Source of the DNA: Allomyces macrogynus ATCC 38327
Lineage: Eukaryota; Blastocladiomycota; Blastocladiomycetes; Blastocladiales; Blastocladiaceae
Assembly: GCA_000151295.1 (NCBI GenBank)
Contig: GG745340.1
Location: 572,941 to 589,494, forward strand
Direction of reading: 5' to 3'
Length of the DNA stretch: 16,554 bases
The translations under genes were made by a program, and so were the position numbers. Of the stretch, positions 1 through 8,782 are shown in pieces (within the stretch, counting starts at the first letter, position 1; every line of letters begins with the position of its first letter). Under the pieces are notes generated by a model. That model worked only from the letters and a program-made list of their open reading frames with translations, made no database searches and was not told where the DNA came from.

Positions 1-3
1 CCG

Positions 4-23
4 CCCCCCCCCCCCCCCCCCCC
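4..23. repeat. Poly-C homopolymer, 20 nt
   Basis: Twenty consecutive C residues lie near the left edge of the window, followed by TCTGCTCC. The tract is upstream of the hydrolase start. It may be a real mononucleotide repeat or an unreliable stretch near an assembly edge; the sequence alone cannot tell. Confidence 0.9.
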
Positions 24-203
24 TCTGCTCCGCGTTCGGCGACCTCCGCAACCGCGCGTCTGTCCACCCCGACGACGCGACCACCCCACCGGCCATCGGC
101 GACGGTGACGCGATCCCGCACAAGCAACCGCGTCCCGATCCTGCACTCGTGCACCGCTTCCTGCTCCGCGTTCGCCGTCATCCACGTCGTCGCTGCGCCA
201 GCC

Positions 204-2581
204 ATGGGCACGTCGGACCCGCCCTCCTCGGTGTCAGCCGCGGCCGCGCCCACGTCCGCGCCCTTCGTCTCCCCACCACAACCGCTCCTCGCTGCTGCCG
301 CCGCCGCTGCCGCCGCGACGGCGGCCGATGCGAGCGCAGCGACGGCCGCATCCGCGGCACCGGCAGCGACCGACGACCTGATCACGTCCGCCGAGACCGC
401 CGTCACGGCGGCGATCACGGCCATGGCGGCCGCCGCGGCTGCACCCCCTGCCGACGACGCGAACCCGCTCCTCGTGCCGGTCGACGCGTCGCTGGTCCTC
501 CGCGCGGTCCCGCGGCTCGTGACGACCGCGGCCAAGATAGGGGTCGCGACGGTGCGCGCGCTGACGGCGCACGCCGTGTACGGCCCGCCGCACGACTCGT
601 GGTCGTGGCTGACGACGGCGACGCGCGCGTTTTTGCGGTCGGCCGTGGCTACCAACCCGCCGGACCAGGCGCTCTCGCTGCACCTCGGCCGCTCGTTCAC
701 GCGGTGGACGTTTCCGACGTCGCCGCACCATTTCGTCTACGCGCCGACGGCGCTCGTCATGGACGCGGTCGAGCCCGAGCACGCCACGTCGGCGGACGTC
801 GCGTGGACCAAGTCGCAGAAGACGACGGCCGAGGGCCAGGCGTGCGGGCACGTTGTCACGGGCGAGTGGGTGCTGCCGATGGACGCGATGCTCGCGGCCA
901 AGGCCAAGCGCGACAAGATGGCGGCCGCGGGGATTGACGCGACCAAGGCGGCGCAGAAGGCGGCTGCAGGGATCGCATGCGGGCTTGAGCCCGAGATCGA
1001 TCGCGTGATTCTCTACATCCATGGCGGGTGCGTGTTGGCTTTAATGCCGCCGGCCGGACGGCCGATGCGGATGCGTGCTCGCTGATCGGCGGGCGGGGCG
1101 CGCGGCCGTGCTGGCGCCCGATGGGAGCTAACCTCTGTCGCCGTGCCGGCCTGAAACCACCGCGTCTAGGGCGTTCCACTTTCTGTCGGGCCGCACGCAC
1201 CGGTGCATCACGTCGAGACTTGTCTCGCACGTGCCCAAGACCGCCGCGCTCGGTACGTCGTGTCTCTGATCGGCGGCGCGACGGATTCGGCCCCGTCCCT
1301 GACCCGCACCGCGCCGCGCCCAATAGCACTCCATCAGCGGCTCGGCCCCGAACACTCGCACAACGCGGCGGTCGAGGACTTGATCCTCGCGTACCTGACG
1401 CTGATTGGCCGGCGCGCTGCGACGACCTACACCTACACGGAGCACCCGCTCGCGAACCTCAACTTCTCCGCGTGGTGTCCGGACCTGCGCACGATCCAGC
1501 GCAACGCCGACCGCGCCGCACCGGCAGCACACCTTTTGCAGCGCGTCTGGGACCCCAAGCAGATCGTGCTCGCCGGCGACAGTTCCGGCGGGAACACGGT
1601 CGCAAGCGCGCTGCTGGTGCTCAAGCACTGCGGGTACCCGCTGCCGGGCACGGCCGTGTTGCTGTCGCCATGGGTCCGTGTCGGATATACCACTGCCGCC
1701 GCGCCTCTGTCCGGCCGCTGATCTCCGCCCTGATCACACTCATTTAGCTCGACCCGACCTCCACCTCAGCGTCGTGGCGCGACAACCACGCGACGTGCTA
1801 CCTGCCCGCGGACCTCCCGGGCATCGTTGAGAACTTCTACCGCTTCTCGCACCCGTTCCCGCCGACACATCCGTTTGTCTCGCCGCTGTATGCGACGCGC
1901 GACATGCTGCGCGGCCTGCCGCCGATTCTCGTGCAGGTCGGCGCCAACGAAGTGTTGCGCGACGAGTCGCTCGAGTGGGGCAAGTGTCTGGCCGCAGTCG
2001 GGTCGGCCGTGCGCGTGGAAGTGTATGACGGCGGGTTCCACGCGTTCCACGCGTTCCCGATCCTCGAGCGGCAGCGGTCGGTCGCGTTCCAGAATATCGC
2101 CAAGTGGCTCAAGGAATTGGACCGCGCCGCCGAGGGGGCGTCGATGTCGGCGACGGCGGGGGCTGACGCGGCGGCTGCGACCGCGGGCGGCAAGACCTCG
2201 ATGCGCCCGCTGCACAAGTCGCCCAAGGTCGGGCACCGACATTACGAGCACGACCATGAGGCGCGCATTTCGACGACCGAAAACAAGGACGAGGGCGTTA
2301 CGACCGTCGACATGGCGCCGCCGTCGGCGTCCGAGTCGGACACGGACGACGAGGACCTGGCAACGCCGCGCGGCGACGCGGCGCGGAGCCAGTCCGACCT
2401 GATCCACACGCGCGTGCGCACAGGAGAGAGCGAGGGCGACGACATGGACGACGCGAACCTGCACGAAGACGAATCTATTACAACGTCGCGCCCACCGCTG
2501 CACGCGGCGCACGTCGCGTGGGACTTGCAGGACTGGTCGCACGTGATTGTGTCCGTGCGGCCCGCGGCGGCGCGGCCGTGA
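204..2581 (+). CDS. HSL-type alpha/beta hydrolase (esterase/lipase-like), four exons
   Basis: Probable carboxylester hydrolase of the hormone-sensitive-lipase group (Abhydrolase_3). I assemble four exons: 204-1027, 1170-1252, 1327-1673 and 1748-2581 (695 aa). The introns are 1028-1169 (donor gtgcgt), 1253-1326 (gtacgt) and 1674-1747 (gtccgt), with CTAAC at 1128-1132 and CTGAC at 1299-1303 as branch sites. Splicing joins the oxyanion-hole motif ILYIHGG to AFHFLSG, then RLGPEH, the nucleophile elbow GDSSGGN (about 1576-1596), and LSPW to LDPTSTSASWRDN. The catalytic acid is probably in NEVLRDES and the His in GGFHAFHAFP. The N-terminal ~90 residues are Ala-rich low complexity; the C-terminal ~150 residues are an acidic Ser/Asp/His-rich tail outside the fold. 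ATG 204 has a strong Kozak context (gccagccATGG), but the frame is open to the window edge, so an upstream exon is possible. Substrate is unknown. Confidence 0.85.
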
Positions 2582-3662
2582 GAATTTCGTGCGCGAGGGC
2601 GGAGAGTAGGGGGTGCGGTACGCCGTGCTGGCGTGCCCAGGCCAGTAGTGGGCCAGCAATATAGGATATCTCGGTCGTTTGGCCGAGCGTCGTGGTATCG
2701 ACGTACATAGAGCTCCAGTTACGCGCTGTCAGGTGGCACACGCGCGTGACCGTGGCCAACAGCTGGTCCGGGTCGTGCAGGTCGAGGTACTGCGATGGGA
2801 AGTGCGCGTGGAAGATCGCGGCGATTTCGCGCGTCAGTGCCGCCACCTCGGCGGCTAGAGAGGGCCTGTCGACCAGGTCGCCGTTGCGCACGCGGTGGAC
2901 GGCCGTCAGGGGGTTAATCACGGCGTTGACCGCGAGCTTGCGCAGGAGGACGCCCTGGATCTCAGGTTCGGGTACGGCGGTTGCCGTTCGTAGCGCGCCG
3001 AGCTCCGATAGCAGCCACGGTACGTTGCCGGTCTCGGGCAGGGGACGTGGCGCGCCGGTGCATGTCCAGGGGCCAAACGTCCACGTCCCGACGCCCGCGT
3101 GGTGAACCACCGCCCATGACCCCTCTTGCGAGCGGCTGTCGTCGGCGTTGCGGTAGCAACCGTGCGTCGCGGATCCGATCACCAGGTGGTCCATCTTGAT
3201 CCCCGCCAGGCGCAACACCGTGTCGGCGAGCTCCATATGTTGCCCGTACCCGTTTTGAACTAGGGCTAAGGCCGTCGAGCTCGTCACGGCGCCCGAGTCG
3301 ACGAGCGGGCGCACGGCCGCGAGCGTATCCTGTGCCTTGGTCGTGACGACCACCGCATCGAACGCACCGCTCCCGGCAGTGTTCAGGGCCGTGTGTGCCG
3401 AGTACGAGGCCGTCCTGTCGGCGTGCGGCTCGGAGACGTGGATCGTGACGGTGGACGGGGAAGGTGAGCGCGTCAAGAATGTGATGGCGGGCTTGGTCTT
3501 GCTGTTGATGGATTTCGGGTCCGAGTTGATGGTTGGGGCGGGTTTGGACGATGGAATCGTGCGCACAGCGGCGGGGGCGAGTCGTCGCGTGAGGTGCAGG
3601 CCCAAGAGGCACCCGATGCTGCCGGAACCGACAATGGCGATGCGCTTGGGCGCAGTGGACAT
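2478..3662 (-). CDS. 2-dehydropantoate 2-reductase-like protein (ApbA/PanE family)
   Basis: A single-exon gene of 394 aa that would reduce ketopantoate to pantoate with NADPH in pantothenate/CoA synthesis, if the family function holds. The N-terminus has the Rossmann motif GSGSIG (residues 12-17). Other family landmarks follow in order: FDAVVVTTKA, ALVQNGYGQ, the ATHGCY segment, KLAVNAVINPLTAV (the catalytic-Lys helix and the Asn-Pro motif), and near the C-terminus RNWSSMYVDTTTLGQTTEI, which carries the Ser and Glu expected to hold substrate. A low-complexity insertion (about residues 33-60) follows the first strand-helix. The last ~34 residues (Ala/Arg/Pro-rich) lie beyond the usual family end and overlap the hydrolase tail, so that tail is less certain. 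Other members of the family act on related ketoacids, so exact substrate is inferred. Confidence 0.88.
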   Translation of the reverse strand: MSTAPKRIAIVGSGSIGCLLGLHLTRRLAPAAVRTIPSSKPAPTINSDPKSINSKTKPAITFLTRSPSPSTVTIHVSEPHADRTASYSAHTALNTAGSGAFDAVVVTTKAQDTLAAVRPLVDSGAVTSSTALALVQNGYGQHMELADTVLRLAGIKMDHLVIGSATHGCYRNADDSRSQEGSWAVVHHAGVGTWTFGPWTCTGAPRPLPETGNVPWLLSELGALRTATAVPEPEIQGVLLRKLAVNAVINPLTAVHRVRNGDLVDRPSLAAEVAALTREIAAIFHAHFPSQYLDLHDPDQLLATVTRVCHLTARNWSSMYVDTTTLGQTTEISYIAGPLLAWARQHGVPHPLLSALAHEILTAAPPRAARTQSRATSPASPTRRAPRAAVGATL

Positions 3663-4150
3663 GGTTGTTGTTGGCAGCGTGCAGCTTGACGGGCGGTCGG
3701 TCGGTCAGCATGTCGCAGGTGCGTCGTGATGGTGGAGCAGTTTGTCTCTCGCTCCAACACTGCCACAGCTGTCATGACCGGCATGCAGATCATGGATCAT
3801 AACAAATGTTGGTGCGAGACATTCGGACCTGGCTGCCAAGTCGCAGGTGGTCGCAGATTGAGCGCCGACATCGGGACTGCACCACTACCGTGAACAAAGG
3901 ACGCGCAAGTGCTCGCAATCAATTGTATGGATCAAGAATGAAATGCAATTAACGCCGGTATTTCACGGCCGACCGTCTTTGAACCAGCGCCAACGTCTCC
4001 ATCCATGCGGCCATCACAACGATGACCCGTCAAGTCCTCGACTTCGGCCACGACCACTGGGTGGAGAGCACTCGGGCAGACGCAAGCTATCTCCATCCAA
4101 CAACCTGACCCGATCACCCTGCTCTACCATCATATAGCCCTGTTCCAACC
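3663..4150. promoter_or_regulatory. Divergent intergenic region between the reductase and bL31m genes
   Basis: This 488-bp stretch separates two genes transcribed away from each other, so it should hold both promoters. It is less GC-rich than the coding flanks, with AT-richer patches such as caattgtatgg near 3920 and gaaatgcaattaa near 3940. A catatag motif at 4131-4137 is only about 14 nt from the bL31m ATG, too close to act as a conventional TATA box. I see no convincing TATA box and no further gene. Confidence 0.5.
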
Positions 4151-4486
4151 ATGTCAGCCGCCGCATCTGCAGCCAAGCGCACGATCGTGCCGGCGCTGAA
4201 CCGCATGACCGTGGAGCTGACCAACGGTGCCGTGATCACGCTGCGCACCGTCTCGCCTCGGCCGTACCTCAAGGTGACGCGTGACTCGTACAACAACCCG
4301 CTGTGGTCGGCGTCGGGTATCGACACGGTCGACGACGATTCCGGCCGGTTGGCACGGTTCAACGAAAAGTTCGGCATGGCGTCGAACGACGCATGGGGCG
4401 CGCAGGAAGAGGGTGCTGGTGGATTCGCGTCGCTCGTAGCCGATTTTGGGGCGCCGAGTGGTGCAGCCAAGAAGAAGAGCAAGTAG
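4151..4486 (+). CDS. Mitochondrial ribosomal large-subunit protein bL31m-like
   Basis: A single-exon protein of 111 aa. Residues 19-55 carry the pattern I associate with fungal bL31m: LTNGAVITLRTVSPRP, then the VTRDSYNNPLW segment (family form roughly TRDxRNHPLW), followed by an acidic DDDSGRLARFNEKFG segment. It would be a nuclear-encoded protein of the mitochondrial 54S subunit. The N-terminus (Ser/Ala-rich with Lys and Arg, no acid before residue 22) could be a short import signal, but it is weak. The C-terminus ends in a basic KKKSK tail. The ATG sits in a good context (ccaaccATGtc). The family call rests on one motif block, so another small RNA- or mitochondria-associated protein is possible. 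Confidence 0.72.
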   Translation: MSAAASAAKRTIVPALNRMTVELTNGAVITLRTVSPRPYLKVTRDSYNNPLWSASGIDTVDDDSGRLARFNEKFGMASNDAWGAQEEGAGGFASLVADFGAPSGAAKKKSK

Positions 4487-4658
4487 AGTGGTAGAGAGGT
4501 GCGGTATGGTTAGTGCTTATAGTGATTGTCCTTTTTTTGTTACGCGCTTGGCATGGCGAGGACTGAATATTGCACGAAGCGGGACTGTGCAATGTCCTGT
4601 TTGCATGGTCCGGGCTTGGTGGCCACAAGATAAAGTGTGTTTACACGCGCCAAACCAC

Positions 4659-4729
4659 GCTCTGTTAGTGAAACGGTATCATGGAACCCTCCCAAGGTTT
4701 CGGCCCGGGTTCGACTCCCGGACAGTGCA
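4659..4729 (+). tRNA. tRNA-Gly (anticodon CCC)
   Basis: A 71-nt cloverleaf without an intron. The acceptor stem GCTCTGT pairs with ACAGTGC (4722-4728) except for a U-U mismatch at the third pair; the discriminator is A4729. Box A TAGTGAAACGG is at 4665-4675 and box B GGTTCGACTCC at 4708-4718. The anticodon stem GAACC/GGTTT encloses the loop CTCCCAA, giving anticodon CCC, which reads GGG. The T stem is CCGGG/CCCGG. The first run of four T on the coding strand downstream is at 4791-4794, so the trailer is long for a Pol III transcript. No CCA is encoded, as expected in eukaryotes. Confidence 0.93.
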
Positions 4730-5128
4730 GAAAAAGAGCGAGTGAGATCGAGAGATTCTCGAGTACTGGATGAATGAGAATGGGTCGGCCTTTTGCTCTG
4801 CTTTCAAATTCGGAGCCCAGGCAGGCTGCTCTTCCCGATCACGTGTGGGTTCATTTCGGCGTCCTCCACGCGCTGCAGCCTGCCTCAGGCCCACGCCATG
4901 CGATGCACAGGCTCCGCCAACCCTGCCGCACCACCCCCCATCGGTGTCCGCACGATCGGCGTCGCGACGGTGACGACGAGTGACAGCGTCGGACAGCGCG
5001 CCGCGGCGCACCGCTCTTGCCAAACTATCCTCCGCCGCGCGCGGCGTGCCCACCCGCGTTGAATTTGCGCCGGACCGACCAACCAACCACCGCGCCTCGC
5101 CTGCCTCGCGTCCCTCTGACCGCCCACG
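4730..5128. other. Intergenic region upstream of the kinase gene
   Basis: About 400 bp between the tRNA and the kinase start. It contains a small perfect hairpin (tcgaga/tctcga around a 3-nt loop, 4748-4762) and the T4 run at 4791-4794 that may end the tRNA transcript. The last ~60 bases before the kinase ATG are pyrimidine-rich (ccaaccaaccaccgcgcctc and following), a common fungal promoter or leader feature. No TATA box and no credible coding region are visible; the open frames here lack conserved content. Confidence 0.5.
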
Positions 5129-6804
5129 ATGCTCGCTCTTGACCCCCAAGTCGCTGCACCCACACCGGTACCCGCTCCCGCTCCCGCAATCACACGCGCC
5201 ATCATCGCGCCGCTCGACCAATCCCACTACGACCACGACCGTGACTGCCAAGTCTGCAGTCCCGCCGCCGCCACCGCCATGCCCGACGTCTCCCCGCCCA
5301 CTGCTCCCACCCCGTCGCCGACGCCGACGCCGACGCCGCGCGCCCGCCTCTTCGGCAACCTGTTTCCGCGCGCACTGCTTGCGCAGGTCGCTGTTTCCGA
5401 CCGTGCGCTCGGTATCGGGGGCCACGCCGTCGTCCTCTCAGGCGCCCTGCGCACCACCGTAAGCGGCGCTCCGCCCAGCACGCGCGTTGCCGTGAAAGTC
5501 GTTTCAAACAGCGCGCGCTCATGGACGCGGTCCGCGCCGCCGTGCCCGGTTCGGTCCCCTGCCTGTGCGGCCGCCGCGGTCGCCGATGCGCTGCGCGACC
5601 TGGGTGACGACAACGGTGGAAGCTCTTGCGGTACCGAGAGCGGCTCCGCATGCATCGCTGCGGACACGCCGCGCGCGCCGCTGCGCGTGCCGACGCCGCC
5701 GCCCGACGAGACGCCTGCGCCCGCTGATAACGATCATCACGCCGAGAACGACGCGTCCGCGGCGTGGCCGTTGGAACTGCAGCTGCTGCACTCGCTCACG
5801 CACCCGAATTTGGTCGCGCAGCTCGCCGTTGTCGAGAGCTCGCGGTTTTACTGGAGTGTGCAAGAGACGGTGCACGACGACGGTCTGCACGGCGGCGAAT
5901 CCGAGGCCGCGACCTTGATCCCGCTCGAGGTGCAGCTCGCGGCCATGGTGCGCGACACGCTCCCACGGCCGTTGTCGCCGTTTGGCGGGTGGAACCGGTC
6001 CGAAGCGGCCGCGTATGACGCTGAGTGGGCGCGCGTGCCGCGGCCGGCGCGCCGTGACTTGTTTGAGTATATTGCGGTGCACGGACCGATGCCCGAGGAC
6101 CAGTACGTTGCGTATGTTGCGCAGTGAAAGACCGTGTTCGGTTTGCTGACGTTGCTGGCTGTGTGGACGTGTAGAGCGCGCGTCGTGTTCCGTCAAGTCG
6201 TCGACGTGATCGAGTACCTGCACAGCAAGTGTATCGCACACCGAGGTGCGTACGCTTGCTCCCCGGCACCAACTCTGTCTCAAACCAGCTCATCCTAACT
6301 CACGTCCCCTCGCACTCGATCTCAGACATCAACGACCAAAACATCCTCTTCGACCCACTGACGCTGCGCATCAAGCTCATCGACCTCGGTTCGGCCATCT
6401 CCCTATCGTCCCCCTTCCACCACGGCGCCTTTGGCACGTCCATCGCCAACGCGCCCGAAGTTCTCGCGTCTGACGACATGCCGTGCGCGCGGACCCCAAC
6501 ATGCCGCGGGTGCTACGACCCCGTCAAGGCCGACATGTGGGCCCTCGGCACGCTGCTCTACCGCCTTTTGCAAGGAGCGCCCGCATTTGACGACCCCTGG
6601 CAAATCGTATCGCGGTACCAGGCACGCGCCTATCCGCACCCGCGCCGCATGTCGGACGCGGGCAAGGTCATGGTCTCGCGGCTCCTGTTCCGCGACCCGA
6701 GGAAACGGTGGGGGATGGCTGATGTGCAAGGCGCGAGGTGGTGGACAGCGAAAGTGCGCAACGCGAACGCGCCGTTTGGGATACCGGAGGTTGCAGTGGA
6801 GTGA
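5129..6804 (+). CDS. Divergent serine/threonine protein kinase, three exons
   Basis: Exons 5129-6111, 6175-6245 and 6326-6804 give 510 aa. Intron 1 (6112-6174, donor gtatgt, branch CTGAC 6146-6150) and intron 2 (6246-6325, donor gtgcgt, branch CTAAC 6295-6299) restore the frame exactly; intron 2 falls inside the HRD codon for Asp. Landmarks: a Pro/Ala-rich N-terminus; glycine loop GIGGHAVV (95-102); VAVKVV with Lys123; alpha-C Glu about 216 (ELQLLHSLTHPNL); LFEYI; catalytic loop HRDINDQN (350-357); DLG (371-373) in place of DFG; APE-like NAPE (393-396); alpha-F Asp in ADMWALG; DPRKRW near the end. The fold is CAMK/PAS-kinase-like in pattern, but I cannot name a subfamily. Oddities are the HRDxN in place of HRDxK, a ~90-residue insertion between Lys123 and helix C, and a possible frame slip near 5503. 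ATG 5129 is the first in-frame ATG. Confidence 0.85.
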
Positions 6805-7790
6805 GCGCGTGGGTGCGCTCCGTTGCTGTAGGAACCCGGGGGACACGTTGAGGCGGGACGCGGGGGGCTTTTCCGTGCTGGAAACCTCGTCGCGTCCAGA
6901 GGGCGCCCGATGATGGGCGTCGTGGTGTGTGCCCCAGTGGTTAGGGGTGCCCGTGACCGCGGGTCTGGGCGCGATCCAAGGCATTTCGAAGTAGGACGAG
7001 GCGCGACGTGTGTGCGTCGGCTGGTCTGCCTCTACATGCCGTTGTCTATGACGAAGGAGGAGAGCGCGATGTGCGTGGTGAAGGAGAAGATTCTGGGGCG
7101 GTTTGTCATACATGGATCAATCCCAACCCGTTCCACCAACCTACATCAATTTTGCTTTGTTTTGGCGCGTGTTTTGTAAGCGACTGCATCACAGCCTGGC
7201 ATACCAGCACGCGCGCTGCGACACGGTTGCAGCAGAGGCATTCATGTTGATCGTTAGCTGCAATCAAGTGGAAGAGAATCATCTGCGCAGAATCATTGAT
7301 GGGAGAGATTCTGCTGGCTTCTGCTGCCTGCTGCCCACTGTCTGATGCAAATGAAGTCTGATCCACGTTTTGCTTCTCATCAGTGCTGCACCTCCTGGCT
7401 CACGGCAGATGCATGACCAATCCTCATTGCTGAGGATGCTTCGCTTGACATGATGCAGTGCTTGGGCAAACCAACATCATCAGGCGTTTCCATTTTGCAC
7501 TGGCCACGCTCTTGACCATGCATGCACTATTGTTGCTGTTCACCATTTGTAAAGATTCAGTCGCAGCTCACAGCAAGATTATCAGCGCCACAGCAGCCTT
7601 GCTAACACACCTTGTCTCCACGTGTTTCTTCTGGACATATGGCCTGTCACTGGTGTGGCACCTCTGACTCAGTCAATAAAATAGATGTCACCTGCGCCAG
7701 TTCTCTACAAACCCTGCAAGTGCTGACAAGGTATGGAATGTTGAGGAGTGGAAGGAGGCGAGGCACCTGCAGAGGCACGCTTCTGTCAGA
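6805..7790. other. Intergenic region downstream of the kinase; no gene recognised
   Basis: The first ~300 bases (6805-7110) keep the GC-rich composition of the kinase and are probably its 3' UTR and flank. From about 7110 the sequence becomes AT-richer. A canonical AATAAA lies at 7675-7680 on the plus strand, but it is 870 nt past the kinase stop, so its link to that gene is doubtful. Open frames here are short, mutually inconsistent and without recognised motifs. Confidence 0.5.
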
Positions 7791-7829
7791 TATGACATGA
7801 TATGACATGATATGACATGTCATGACATG
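7791..7829. repeat. 10-nt tandem repeat (TATGACATGA), about 3.9 copies
   Basis: Units are tatgacatga, tatgacatga, tatgacatgt and catgacatg. The junction of the last two creates a perfect 10-nt palindrome, TGACATGTCA, at 7813-7822. It sits just upstream of the first recognisable part of the DUF4246 relic. It could be a simple minisatellite or a leftover regulatory or insertion-site feature; nothing decides between these. Confidence 0.85.
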
Positions 7830-8358
7830 CACCAAGTAAATGATTGCAATCAAAGCACCAATGGGTGCGCGAATGGCAGCAGCAAGAATCTTGGGCCAAG
7901 CTCATGGCTGAAATCAAAATCAAGATGCGTAAAGAGCACATACTGAAAGCTGACTGGCAATACAAGCTCAAGGAACTCGACTTCCAGGCTGCCAACAAGC
8001 TGACCCCATGGCTGTCAACAATAAGTTTGTGTAAGATTATGGCATCCCTAATTCCATGTGCATCAGGCTGGCCAACCTTGTTACCAATCAGCTTGAGCAC
8101 ATGCCCAACCACCACATAGAATGGCTCTTGTGGCTGAATCACAAGGTACTGAATGTTGTTGACATGTTGCTCTACCCACTTGTCTATGGATGCACACTTG
8201 TCTTGCCTGAGGGCACTGCCATCACGCTCAAAATCACCATCACATGTCAGCAGTTGCTTGACCATTGCACCATAGCTCCAGGACCTGCACAAGAAACGCA
8301 ATATCCCGCTCAGCTTCACGTTGTCACAGTTCCAGCACTTGCCTGCCAATTTTGCTGT

Positions 8359-8411
8359 CAACAATGGTAAAGTCAAGATTCTGTTGACAACAATGGCAAA
8401 GTCGAGATTCT
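8359..8411. repeat. Imperfect tandem duplication, 29-nt period
   Basis: Two 24-nt copies (8359-8382 and 8388-8411) begin caacaatgg and end agattct, differing at two positions. One difference is CG in the second copy against CA in the first, the change expected from deamination of a methylated CpG on the opposite strand. The duplication lies inside the DUF4246 relic between the GKVKI and SYINNLHP motifs. Confidence 0.85.
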
Positions 8412-8508
8412 TACATCAACAACTTGCACCCAAAAAGCACCATGCAATGTACCCATTGCTTGTGCGCGTGTTCAAGGGTGTGGTCCCATTTTTAGAGTGC
8501 ATGCTCAT

Positions 8509-8509
<1 letters not shown>

Positions 8510-8545
<36 letters not shown>
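8510..8545 (+). repeat. (CAG)12 trinucleotide repeat
   Basis: Twelve uninterrupted CAG units, read as twelve Gln in the DUF4246 relic frame and followed by ctcctgctg. Uninterrupted units suggest recent expansion by slippage, since older repeats normally pick up interruptions. Confidence 0.95.
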
Positions 8546-8546
<1 letters not shown>

Positions 8547-8782
8547 TCCTGCTGCACATTCACTAGCCTGTTCTTCCTGAACACTCGGACTCGGAATCCG
8601 AGGAACATGGCTTGGAGATTGAAGACTTCATGTACAATGGGCTTTATGAACCCACGGTTCTGGACCCCACTGCTGAGCTTGAGGCATGCACACCATGGTC
8701 ACTGCAGACACACGCTCAATGGTGTGACAAAACTCGTCACCATGCACTTGGCGCCCAGCCAGATGGTGGGCAAGGGACATGA

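Larger units (their letters stand above)
7850..8782 (+). pseudogene. DUF4246-family gene relic, N-terminal and middle part
   Basis: Family motifs I recall for the fungal DUF4246 proteins appear in order but in shifting frames. A helical Trp/Lys-rich start (7850-8010, frame 2, tentative) is followed in frame 1 by VNNKFV, a TAA stop at 8032-8034, DYGIPNS, and PNHHIEW with LLYPLVYG (8161-8190; family form roughly SLYPLVYGRT). In frame 2 comes FQHLPANFAVNNGKVKI (8324-8380; family FQWLPxxF), then SYINNLHP (8409-8432) in frame 3, then KKHHAMYPLLVRVF back in frame 2, a polyQ run, a TAG at 8564-8566, and an acidic SDSESEE segment ending at TGA 8780-8782. The frame then stays open to TAA 8960-8962 without clear family content. 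With several stops and shifts and no rescue by plausible introns, I call it a pseudogene. The family's biochemical function is not established to my knowledge. Confidence 0.7.

Noticed and set aside
105..203. Upstream start of the hydrolase at 105
   Set aside because: Position 105 is GTG, not ATG; the first in-frame ATG with a good context is 204. An upstream exon beyond the window remains possible.
4679..5425. 248-codon minus-strand open frame across the tRNA and the kinase start
   Set aside because: Its residues are Arg/Gly-rich with no motif, and it runs through the tRNA and the kinase exon on the other strand.
6926..6985. tRNA-like stretch (agtggttagggg ... gggcgcgatcc)
   Set aside because: The T stem does not pair, the anticodon stem is irregular and no acceptor stem can be formed.
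5519..7113. Minus-strand open frames (5519-6283 and 6403-7113) opposite the kinase
   Set aside because: They are shadows of kinase exons; the kinase motifs and consistent introns on the plus strand decide the issue.
7786..8376. 196-codon minus-strand open frame in the CpG-poor block
   Set aside because: It reads antisense to recognisable DUF4246 segments and has no motif of its own.
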